Assembly (NCBI RefSeq): GCF_000744095.1
Contig: NZ_JQLI01000001.1
Span: 3,968,001 to 4,032,000 of the forward strand
Reading direction: 5' to 3'
Source: Cupriavidus necator A5-1
GTDB lineage: Bacteria > Pseudomonadota > Gammaproteobacteria > Burkholderiales > Burkholderiaceae
DNA length: 64,000 nucleotides
Position numbers and translations under genes: made by a program. Under the pieces are notes generated by a model. It searched no databases. It was given only the letters and a program-made list of their open reading frames with translations, and was not told where the DNA came from. Positions 1 to 6,687 of this stretch are shown one piece after another (within the stretch, counting starts at the first letter, position 1; each line of letters opens with the position of its first letter).

Positions 1-104
1 TCCGATCCCGGTCCAACCTATCTTGCCATCACGTCGTGAGTGCCCGAGCAACCTCCTGGGGGGAACGTTCTTTTACTAGACCGATCGGATTACGCGACCT
101 CCTC

Positions 105-1443
105 TAACAGGCCGCTGAAATACCTCCGGCAGACGTCAGCGCGGCGACTGGCTGAAGCGTTGATCTGAGGACTCCATCCAACCCAACATTTCATGCGCGG
201 CGCTGACACCTTCACCGAGAGTTTGTTCACCATGCGGCGGCTGGATGAATTCGTGCCGAAGGCCCATCCGCTGCGCTCGATCCGCACCATGGCCAATCAG
301 GCGCTGGCAAAGATGGACCGGTTGTTCGCGCAGATGTATGAGGCCGATATCAACGGCGGTCGGCCCAGCATCGCGCCGGAGAAGTTGCTGCGGGCCATGC
401 TGCTGCAGGTGCTTCACAGCATTCGTTCGGAGCGTCAGCTCATGGAGCAGACGCAGTACAACCTGCTGTTTCGCTGGTTCATTGGCTTGGCCATGGATGA
501 TGTGGTCTGGGTGCCCACCGTGTTCAGCAAGAACCGCGAACGGCTTATCAAGCACGATGCGGTGATCGAGTTCTTCAACGAGGTGCTGGCCATCGCGCAG
601 AAGAAGAACTGGCTGTCGGGCGAGCACTTCAGCGTCGACGGCACGCTGATTCAGGCGTGGGCAGGCCACAAGAGCTTCGTGCGCAAGGACGGCGACGACG
701 AGGACGACAGCGGCGGCGCCAACTTCAAGGGCCGCAAGCGCAGCAACGAGACGCATGCGTCCAAGACCGATCCCGATGCCAAGCTGTACCGCAAGGGCAA
801 AACCGCCAGTGAGCTGCGCTACATGGGCCATACCCTGAGCGACAACCGACACGGACTGGTGGTGAGCGCCATGGTGACTAATGCGGACGGACACGCCGAG
901 CGCGAAGCCGCGAAGGTCATGCTCAACGATGCCAGGCAGGTAACTGAAGACCTAAATGTGGAAGTCACCGTTGGTGCGGACAAAGGCTACGATGCGCAGG
1001 AATTCATTCAAGCCTGCCTGGAAATGAAGGTAACGCCCCACGTGGCACAGAACACCTCGGGGCGGCGCTCGGCCGTTCCTGATGCCATTGCTTGCAGCGC
1101 CGGTTATGCCGTCTCGCAGCAGAAGCGCAAGCTGATCGAACAAGGCTTTGGCTGGGCCAAGACTGTGGGGCGCATGCGCCAGGTAATGGTGCGCGGACTA
1201 AAGAAGGTTGACCAGATGTTTGTGCTGAGCATGGCCGCCTATAACCTCGTGCGCATGCGCTCGCTGGGACAAATCCGTCCGCAGTGGCAGTAATCGCATT
1301 AATGAGGCCGGCAATGGGCGCCAAATCGCCGAAAACGTCGATGCAGTGACGCCCAGCTCCCGGATTGTGAAAAAAGCGAACCCATCAGCGCCTCTTTGGG
1401 GAAGCTCTGGCTCTTGCGCGATGAGTACTTCAGCAGCCTGCTA
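105..1443 (+). mobile_element. IS5-family insertion sequence
   Basis: The element is bounded by imperfect 19-bp terminal inverted repeats: TAACAGGCCGCTGAAATAC at 105-123 and, reading inward on the other strand, TAGCAGGCTGCTGAAGTAC at 1443-1425 (16 of 19 match). It carries one transposase gene, and about 1.3 kb is a normal IS5 length. No clean target duplication is visible. Oddly, a 15-bp sequence, CCGATCGGATTACGC, lies outside each end in opposite orientation (81-95, and 1451-1465 on the minus strand). The right copy belongs to the 3' coding end of the adjoining IS110 transposase. The TAG stop codon of that transposase coincides with the outermost bases of the IS5 repeat, so IS5 probably trimmed or abuts the IS110 end. 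Confidence 0.82.
193..1293 (+). CDS. IS5-family DDE transposase
   Basis: This 366-residue transposase catalyses cut-and-paste movement of the surrounding IS5 element. It has the family layout: an N-terminal helical domain (about residues 1-90, with RSERQLMEQTQYNLLFRWF), then a DDE catalytic domain. The likely catalytic residues are the Asp in FSVDGTLIQAW, the Asp in GADKGYDAQEF and the Glu in RKLIEQGFGW near the C-terminus. The length is normal and no frameshift is seen, so it may be active. The ATG at 193 is 70 bp inside the left inverted repeat. Long frames on the opposite strand are shadows of this gene. The family call is secure; the exact ISfinder name cannot be given from sequence alone. 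Confidence 0.93.
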   Translation: MRGADTFTESLFTMRRLDEFVPKAHPLRSIRTMANQALAKMDRLFAQMYEADINGGRPSIAPEKLLRAMLLQVLHSIRSERQLMEQTQYNLLFRWFIGLAMDDVVWVPTVFSKNRERLIKHDAVIEFFNEVLAIAQKKNWLSGEHFSVDGTLIQAWAGHKSFVRKDGDDEDDSGGANFKGRKRSNETHASKTDPDAKLYRKGKTASELRYMGHTLSDNRHGLVVSAMVTNADGHAEREAAKVMLNDARQVTEDLNVEVTVGADKGYDAQEFIQACLEMKVTPHVAQNTSGRRSAVPDAIACSAGYAVSQQKRKLIEQGFGWAKTVGRMRQVMVRGLKKVDQMFVLSMAAYNLVRMRSLGQIRPQWQ

Positions 1444-2421
1444 AGACGATGCGTAATCCGATCGGAACGTACGGTCTTGTGTGAGCAGTGCCCAGGCGAT
1501 TCGCGCATTCCTGTTGGCCACCGCCACCACGGCGATGTTCTTGTGGCGTCTTACCAACAGCCGACGGAGCCAGCCAGAGAACGCGTCGTTTTTGTTTGTG
1601 GCGTAACGAACGACGGCTCGTGCTCCGTGGACCATTAGCGTGCGCAAGTACGTGTCACCGCGCTTGGTAATGCCGAGCAGCAGCGGCTTACCTCCGCTCG
1701 AATGCTGCCTCGGCACCAAGCCTAGCCACGCAGCCAATTGCCGAGCGTTGCTGAAGCACTTGCCATCCCCGATCGAAGCAACAAGTGCACTGGCCGTGAT
1801 CGGGCCGATCCCGGGAATCTCTGCCAGCCTCCGGCTGGCGTCATTGGCGCGATGCCAAGCTTTGATCTGGGTCTCGAGCTCTTCTACCTGTCGATCGAGT
1901 TCCTTTAGATGATCGATCAAGCGCTGGACCAACAAGCGGAACGAGCCCGGCAGTTCGTTGCTGGCATCTTCGATGAGCGCCGGCACGTGCTGGGCGATGT
2001 TTGTGATCCCCCGCGGGATTACGAGACCGAATTCCCCGAGCAGCCCGCGGATCTGGTTGGCCTGCGCAGTACGAGCGCGGACGAACCCTTGACGGGCACG
2101 ATGTAGTGCAAGAACCGCCTGTTGGTCGATGTTTTTGACGGGCACAAATCGCATGTTCGGCCGTGCCACCGCCTCACAAATAGCCTCCGCATCGGCAACG
2201 TCGTTCTTGTTCGTCTTCACATAGGGCTTGACGAATTGAGGTGCCATGAGCCGTACCGTATGTCCGAACCCCTGCAGCTTGCGTGCCCAGAAGTGGGCGC
2301 TGGCGCAGGCTTCCATGCCGATCACGCAGGGCGGAAGTTTTGCAAAGAATGTGGGCATCTGGTGACGTCTTAGTTGCTTCGTCAATACTGGCTTGCCATG
2401 CTCGTTCACACCGTGGACCTG
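1441..2421 (-). CDS. IS110-family transposase, 3' exon (IS1111 group)
   Basis: From the intron 3' junction at 2421 the frame reads QVHGVNEHGKPVLTKQLRR and continues to a TAG at 1443-1441, giving about 326 residues, so the spliced protein is about 341 residues. It has the N-terminal DEDD transposase domain (with VKTNKNDVADAEAI) and the C-terminal transposase_20 domain with a helix-hairpin-helix-like IPGIGPITASALVASIG. The product is a site-specific DEDD recombinase that moves the element. The stop codon overlaps the IS5 terminal repeat, so the native last residues may have been replaced. An automatic caller would start this frame upstream inside intron sequence (for example at 2583), giving a false N-terminus. 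Confidence 0.88.
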   Translation of the reverse strand, partial: QVHGVNEHGKPVLTKQLRRHQMPTFFAKLPPCVIGMEACASAHFWARKLQGFGHTVRLMAPQFVKPYVKTNKNDVADAEAICEAVARPNMRFVPVKNIDQQAVLALHRARQGFVRARTAQANQIRGLLGEFGLVIPRGITNIAQHVPALIEDASNELPGSFRLLVQRLIDHLKELDRQVEELETQIKAWHRANDASRRLAEIPGIGPITASALVASIGDGKCFSNARQLAAWLGLVPRQHSSGGKPLLLGITKRGDTYLRTLMVHGARAVVRYATNKNDAFSGWLRRLLVRRHKNIAVVAVANRNARIAWALLTQDRTFRSDYASS

Positions 2422-2460
2422 GTCGGGTAGCAGCGACGCATTACTGCGCCGCCGCCCCCT

Positions 2461-2496
2461 CAGAACCGGACGTGCAGGTCGCCCCGCATCCGGCTC
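2461..2496 (-). ncRNA. Group II intron domain V (IS110-borne intron)
   Basis: Read on the minus strand, GAGCCGGATGCGGGG, a GCGA loop side, and CACGTCCGGTTCTG form the conserved 34-36 nt domain V hairpin: GAGCCGGA pairs with TCCGGTTC, and an AGC-type catalytic triad lies at the 5' side. It begins 12 nt after the maturase stop codon, the usual spacing, and is followed by the domain VI stem and the AC 3' end at 2422. Confidence 0.88.
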
Positions 2497-2507
2497 AAGC
2501 CATTCCT

Positions 2508-4007
2508 TCAGCGCCACTGGGTGGCACCGGACAGCCCGGCGGAACGTTTCGCGGTTCGACGGCGGGCAAGGTAGATGTCCCATGCCGGATCAAACGGATT
2601 AGCCAGTCCCCGGATTTTGATGTGGCGCTGGATGGCGGCCGTCGCTGCGCGGAAGAGTTGCAGGCCGCAGGTGTCATCCTCGGTCGAACCCTTCGTTGCA
2701 AAATCCCAGGACCGATGTCCGTCACACCGGAAGTAACGTTTCCTGACCCACCGGGCTCCTTTCGTGGGGTGCCTACGTCTTGCCCACTTCCAGAGCAGGT
2801 GCCAGATGTGCGAGTCGATCGTTGAGAAGGTCGCTTTTGCCACGACGTGGCGATGATACATAGTCCAACCCCGAATGATCGGGTTCAGCCTACGGATCAA
2901 CGCCTCTTGGGTGACACTCGCGTTGCCCTTGATGACTTCCCTGACCTTGTCGAGCAGCGATTTGATACTTTTCTTCGCTGGCTTGATCAGCAGTTTGCCG
3001 CCGTACTTGCGCACGTTTTGGCCAAGGAAATCGAAACCCTCCGCTATGTTGGTGATCCTGGTCTTCTCTTCCGAGAGTTCCAGACCTCGGGCGGCCATAA
3101 ACTGCCTGACCGCGGGAAGCACCCGGGATTCCAGCACATCTCTCGACACGCCAGTCACCACAAAGTCATCGGCATAACGGACGACGTTGAGCTGAGCCTT
3201 GCTGCGAGCAAGTTTGGATGTTCCCACACTTGCATGGACTGCCGCTTCAAGCCCATCCAGCGCCATATTCGCGATTACGGGCGAGATAACTCCCCCTTGG
3301 GGTGTACCCGCCCGCGACTCGAACAGAGTTCCCTCATCGATATATCCGGCCTGAAGCCACTTTCGCAGAACCCCCTTATCCATCGGTACGTTCTCCAGGA
3401 ACCAGGAATGACTGAAGTTGTCGAAACAGCCTCGAATGTCACCCTCCAGAACCCATTCTGGCGAGGCACGCTTAGCCAGAACGTTGAAGCACTGCTCGAT
3501 GGCATCGGCGGTCGAGCGTCCGGACCGAAAGCCGTAGGAATTGGCATCCGCCAGAGTCTCCGCGACGGGTTCCAGAGCGAGCTTCCATAAAGCCTGCATC
3601 GCCCGGCACCGCATACAAGGAATTCCTAACGGACGCTTCTTGCCGTTACTCTTGGGAATGTAAACCCGCCGCAGCGGCATCGCCCGATAGCCGCGATGAC
3701 GTAGCGACACCATTCCGTTCCATCTGGCCGCCGGGGACGACCATATCCTGCCATCCACCCCCGGCGTCCTCTTACCGCGATTTTCCGTCACACGCTTCAC
3801 GGCCAACATCTTGCCGCTATGCGAGCGGGTCAGCAGACGTTGCAAGGCTTTCACCTTGCTCCATCGGCCTTCCCGGACCACCTTGGCGATACGCACCTGA
3901 AGCCGTTTCACCTCTGCCTCAATGTGCGGCCAGTTCGCCTGATCCCACATCTGTGCAGCGTGCGAGGACGCACCAGCTCCCGACACTTTCGCATCGTACG
4001 CCGTCAT
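2508..4007 (-). CDS. ltrA: Group II intron reverse transcriptase/maturase
   Basis: The 499-residue intron-encoded protein should bind its intron RNA, help it splice and reverse-transcribe it during retrohoming. Visible parts are the RT-0/RT-1 region with GVDGRIW, the block PLGIPCMRCRAMQALW, the SYGFRSGRST motif, the catalytic VVRYADDFVVTG, and a maturase (X) domain ending in RGWTMYHRHV. The C-terminus (RGLANPFDPAWDIYLARR) matches the ending common in bacterial group II proteins, without an obvious Cys/His endonuclease finger. I start at ATG 4007, preceded by GAGGGAAAG; an upstream in-frame ATG at 4163 would lie in structural intron RNA. The frame is intact, unlike the second reverse transcriptase in this window. 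Confidence 0.9.
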   Translation of the reverse strand: MTAYDAKVSGAGASSHAAQMWDQANWPHIEAEVKRLQVRIAKVVREGRWSKVKALQRLLTRSHSGKMLAVKRVTENRGKRTPGVDGRIWSSPAARWNGMVSLRHRGYRAMPLRRVYIPKSNGKKRPLGIPCMRCRAMQALWKLALEPVAETLADANSYGFRSGRSTADAIEQCFNVLAKRASPEWVLEGDIRGCFDNFSHSWFLENVPMDKGVLRKWLQAGYIDEGTLFESRAGTPQGGVISPVIANMALDGLEAAVHASVGTSKLARSKAQLNVVRYADDFVVTGVSRDVLESRVLPAVRQFMAARGLELSEEKTRITNIAEGFDFLGQNVRKYGGKLLIKPAKKSIKSLLDKVREVIKGNASVTQEALIRRLNPIIRGWTMYHRHVVAKATFSTIDSHIWHLLWKWARRRHPTKGARWVRKRYFRCDGHRSWDFATKGSTEDDTCGLQLFRAATAAIQRHIKIRGLANPFDPAWDIYLARRRTAKRSAGLSGATQWR

Positions 4008-4617
4008 CTGCTTTCCCTCGTATAACGGTTGGTCAAAGTTCTCTCGCCATGAATGACCCTGCGGAAGTCTGCCCACTTTCGTGTCGGGCAATGTTGCAGC
4101 CCGTATCCCGGCCATTACAGCCGGGCGTTCGCTTTCTCCGCATTCCTTTACCCACCGTGCCAACAGCGTTCCTTACGGTTCGCCTGCCGTCACCGGCAGC
4201 ATGATGGGCTTACCCTGTTCCGCATGAATCTCCGAGCGGGGCGGACCCTTCCTCTTCGCCGGCGGCTGGTTGTCCATGGTGGTCCAGTCTTCGAAGACCA
4301 CTCCTCACCGCATACCGTTTTGGTTCAAGCCTGTCAGCACGTTTGGCTTGTCAAAGATCACGACGTTTATCAGAAGTTCACATATGTTGGTCGTACCCAC
4401 TCATCCCTTGCTCCTCTCCGCCTTCGTGCTGGCAGATTCCGCTTCGCCTCGCGGCTGGGCGTACCGGTTATCCGGCGGCTACGTTGTCCCCAGAGCTTCA
4501 CACCGAGCTGTTACCGGCTCCGCATGTCTGGGTAGGGAACGGTTGATGGAACAACCGGTTTCGTCAGGCCATACGTTCTCCTGTGAAACAGAAATTCAGG
4601 CGACTTGCAGGTCGCAC

Positions 4618-4662
4618 GAAGATGTTCTTGGCCAAGTCAATGCCGACTGTAGTAACGTTCAT
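4618..4662 (-). CDS. IS110 transposase, 5' exon (first 15 codons)
   Basis: The minus-strand ATG at 4662 follows GAAGGAGG with good spacing and encodes MNVTTVGIDLAKNIF, the conserved start of IS110/IS1111 transposases; the Asp in GIDLAK is the first residue of their DEDD catalytic site. The frame is cut after codon 15 by the group II intron 5' end (GTGCGACC at 4617). Without splicing the product is truncated; with splicing it joins in frame to the exon at 2421-1441. The exon is too short for routine gene callers. Confidence 0.9.
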
Positions 4663-4752
4663 GATGACGCCTCCTTCGATGAAGGTTGAGCTTCGAAGCA
4701 CTTACCACTTTGGCACATCGATGCCGTTTCGGACGGGGGCGTCCATACCATT

Positions 4753-4787
4753 ACCACCCGGCATGCGGGTCCGCACCGGGCGGTTCG
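4753..4787 (-). ncRNA. Group IIC intron domain V
   Basis: On the minus strand CGAACCGCCCGGTGCGGA and CCCGCATGCCGGGTGGT fold into the short group IIC domain V, with ACCGCCCGG pairing to CCGGGTGGT around a bulge. It lies 11 nt beyond the reverse transcriptase stop codon. Confidence 0.82.
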
Positions 4788-5601
4788 AGAGGTTGAGGTT
4801 AAGCAAGGCGAGGCATCCCCAGTAGGTCGAAGAAGGCGATAGTCAGCACGCGGTTTAGCTCGCCATCGCTATTGCGCCACCAGCGGCGGCTGTTGGCCGC
4901 CACCCGCTGGGCTGTCGCATGCGCGGCCCCCAGCGCCCGCAATTCCCGGTAGATCGTAGTGCCGTGGCGCCAATGCTTGATTTGGATCGCTCGCAACCGG
5001 TGACGCATCCACTCGTCCAGCTTTCGCCAGACCTGGGGTGTTTGCGCCAGCCGGAAGTAGGCCGTCCAACCCTGTACATATGGCTTCAGCCGCTCCACGA
5101 CCGCCCGTAGACTCCGGCCGCCTGAGCGACCGGTCAGTTCGCGGATGCGTTGCTTGAACGTCAGCAGCGGCTTGACTGCCACTTTGCGCTTGACCACACC
5201 ACCTGCGGCCACCCAGAAGCTGTAGCCGAGGAACTTGCGGCCAAACACGCTCGCCACCGCGCTCTTTGCCTCGTTGACCTTCAGACGCAGTCTGCCGTAC
5301 AGCCGCCGCAACAGGGCCATCACCCGCTCGCCCGCCCGCTGACTGCGCACATACACGTTCGCGTCATCGGCGTAACGCACGAAGCAATGGCCTCGGCACT
5401 CCAACTCCTTGTCCACCTCATCGAGCAGCACATTAGCCAGCAACGGCGACAGAACCCCGGCAACAACATGGCAAACTCGCGGGTAAGATGTGGCCTTCGC
5501 ATATCAAGGGAGTGCCTGGCGCCATGGTCCAGAGAATGTCTTGCCGTTGATGCGGTTCTCGTGCTTGAGGCCGTTGCTCCCACTGACTGGGAGTCGCATC
5601 G

Positions 5602-5787
5602 ATGACACGGGGACGACGCAAGCACTGGCGAGTGCGTCTCGCTTTTGAGCCGAACCGATATTCCGGCGAACAATTGCAGAAGGCCTACGAACGGCTCAGT
5701 CCAGTGGACGCGCGCAGCACTGCGCGGCCATCGGATGCCGAGCCCGAAGTGGCGGCACAACGGGCTATGAAGCGAGGGAAGCGATGA
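5602..5787 (+). CDS. Small basic protein upstream of a recombinase fragment
   Basis: A 61-residue frame beginning MTRGRRKHWRVRLAFEPN and ending RAMKRGKR. Its start overlaps the preceding stop and its own stop overlaps the next start (ATGA at 5784-5787), so it looks like the middle gene of a compact operon leading into a serine recombinase. It is rich in Arg and Lys. I do not recognise the family. Because the downstream recombinase is cut off after 23 codons, this gene is probably a relic, although its own frame is open. Confidence 0.5.
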   Translation: MTRGRRKHWRVRLAFEPNRYSGEQLQKAYERLSPVDARSTARPSDAEPEVAAQRAMKRGKR

Positions 5788-5853
5788 GCAACGCTGCCAT
5801 GGTCGCGCTTTACGCGCGCGTGTCGTCTGAGCAACAAAGCAAACGCGGAACGT
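5784..5853 (+). pseudogene. Serine recombinase, N-terminal 23 codons only
   Basis: The frame reads MSNAAMVALYARVSSEQQSK before running into reverse transcriptase sequence, where a TGA ends it at once. The motif ALYARVSSEQQ is the start of the catalytic domain of the resolvase/invertase and large serine recombinase families and includes the nucleophilic Ser. Everything downstream is missing. The fragment shows that the insert came from a recombinase-bearing mobile element. Confidence 0.78.
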
Positions 5854-6627
5854 GATACCGAGCTCGCGCTCGCCTCCTCCGACCGGCTTCGGGATCGTTA
5901 CCCGCCGTACCGGACTGGGCCGGTACGTCCCCTTGAGCAGTTGCTCGCGAATCACCGGCCACGTCGTCACCAGATGGCGAGCGGTCTGATCAATATCCAG
6001 ACCATCCACGCCAGCGGCACCCTTGTTGCGTCTGACCCGCCTGAACGCCTGCTTCAGGTTCTCTCGCGTCAGCGCCGCTGCCAGCAGCGCCGACCCTGTG
6101 TTCTCCGGTTCGCGTCGCGGGCCGCAGGCTTCGTCGCAAACGAGTTCCCGGGCGGCTTCACCGTCCGTTTCCCTCGCTCGCCCCGCTCGCGCGGGCTTCT
6201 GACGCAATGCCTGTTGCATCGACACGGCTTCGAACACTCCCTCTCGTTCGGTCCTTCGTCGGCGGTCTTGAGCCTTCCCGGCGCTACCCCCGACTACTAT
6301 GACGTCTGCTGAGACCCCGCTCCGGCTCGACGCCGTCGCCCTTTCAGGCGCAAGGCGGGGCGTCCCCAGGTAAGAACGCACTCCTTCGCTGCACAACCGC
6401 CGGATTTACGCCGCCTCCCCTTGATCACAAGAACTTCGCGGTTTCCTGCCCGCTCGTCCTGGTCGGCACCGCCTTCTATCCGGTTCGTATCCCTCGGCTC
6501 GCAGCTTCGCTCCACGCTTCCTCCCCACGATCGGTCACCCTCTCGCAGTTGCGCTTCGCTTCGTTCGCTGTGATCAACTTACGGTGGGACTTGCACCCAC
6601 AAGAGTGCGCCCATGCTGGGCGCACAG

Positions 6628-6659
6628 AAAAAAGGCCCGCCCCGGACATGGGGCGGGCC
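6628..6659 (-). terminator. Rho-independent terminator of norB
   Basis: On the minus strand a perfect 10-bp GC stem (GGCCCGCCCC and GGGGCGGGCC with a 6-nt loop) is followed by TTTTTT. It lies 28 bp past the norB stop codon. The group IIC intron starts 2 nt beyond the T-tract, so this hairpin also served as the intron's landing site. Confidence 0.93.
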
Positions 6660-6687
6660 AGCACTGCCGCTACTTCCTTTCCGTCGT

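Larger units (their letters stand above)
2422..4617 (-). mobile_element. Group II intron inserted in the IS110 transposase
   Basis: The intron runs on the minus strand from GTGCGACCTGCAAG at 4617 (GUGYG-type 5' end) to ACCCGAC at 2422 (AY-type 3' end). Both boundaries are fixed by the exact in-frame rejoining of the IS110 transposase. Domains I-III of the RNA occupy 4617 to about 4010 and contain no other gene. The maturase gene lies in domain IV, and domain V is at 2496-2461. Domain VI follows, with a stem and a bulged-A candidate in GCAGTAATGC. All parts needed for mobility appear present and the reading frame is open. The intron class was not assigned; the C-terminus of the maturase lacks a clear HNH endonuclease. 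Confidence 0.93.
1441..4735 (-). mobile_element. IS110 (IS1111-group) element split by a group II intron
   Basis: On the minus strand this element starts near 4735, where group IIC intron sequence stops, and its transposase ends at 1441 against the IS5 repeat. The transposase is in two exons (4662-4618 and 2421-1441) separated by a 2196-nt group II intron. Joining the exons restores a continuous N-terminus (MNVTTVGIDLAKNIF followed by QVHGVNEHGKPV), the normal start of an IS110-family transposase with its first catalytic Asp in GIDLAK. IS110 elements lack classical terminal repeats, so the outer ends are estimates. A strong ribosome binding site (AAGGAGG) precedes the ATG at 4662. Confidence 0.85.
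5460..5853 (+). mobile_element. 394-bp fragment of a serine-recombinase element inside the reverse transcriptase
   Basis: The segment between the two reverse transcriptase halves is unrelated to group II introns. On the plus strand it holds three tightly coupled reading frames: the tail of one frame ending in DAVLVLEAVAPTDWESHR (TGA at 5603-5605), a 61-codon frame starting at the overlapping ATG (5602), and the first 23 codons of a serine recombinase starting at another ATGA overlap (5784). The junctions are sharp: reverse transcriptase sequence stops at 5854 and resumes at about 5458. It replaces rather than simply interrupts the host gene, which fits a deletion or gene-conversion event after insertion. 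Confidence 0.7.
4799..6219 (-). pseudogene. ltrA: Group IIC intron reverse transcriptase, disrupted
   Basis: The N-terminal part (minus strand, 6219 to 5854) encodes MQQALRQKPARAGRARET through GVDGLDIDQTARHL to IPKPVGGGERELGI, typical of group IIC maturases. The frame then enters foreign DNA and resumes only near 5458 with GVLSPLLANVLLDEVD, followed by the catalytic FVRYADDANVYV and the X domain (PYVQGWTAYFRLAQ), stopping at 4799. About 100 codons that normally lie between ELGI and QGGPLSPLL (including the YGFRPGR and first Asp motifs) are missing, replaced by 394 bp carrying a plus-strand recombinase start. The two halves are in different frames, so no functional enzyme can be made. Confidence 0.9.
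4735..6625 (-). mobile_element. Group IIC intron, degraded, behind the norB terminator
   Basis: The minus-strand intron begins GTGCGCCCAGCATGGGCGCA at 6625, directly after the terminator U-tract (TTTTTTCT) of norB, which is the classic insertion site of group IIC introns. The 5' RNA domains occupy about 6625-6220 with no other gene, including TGTGGGTGCAAGTCCCACCG, a familiar group IIC segment. A reverse transcriptase (6219-4799) follows, then a domain V hairpin (4787-4753). Domain VI seems cut: about 16 nt after domain V the sequence becomes the leader of the IS110 element, so the 3' end at 4735 is approximate. With a broken reverse transcriptase and a damaged 3' end the intron is very likely immobile. 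Confidence 0.88.

Noticed and set aside
136..894. Long minus-strand frame antisense to the IS5 transposase
   Set aside because: Shadow of the transposase gene; no motif and no ribosome site.
2508..2583. Upstream start for the IS110 transposase 3' exon (frame from 2583)
   Set aside because: Residues before QVHGVNEHGK are translated from intron domains V-VI; the true start is the exon at 4662.
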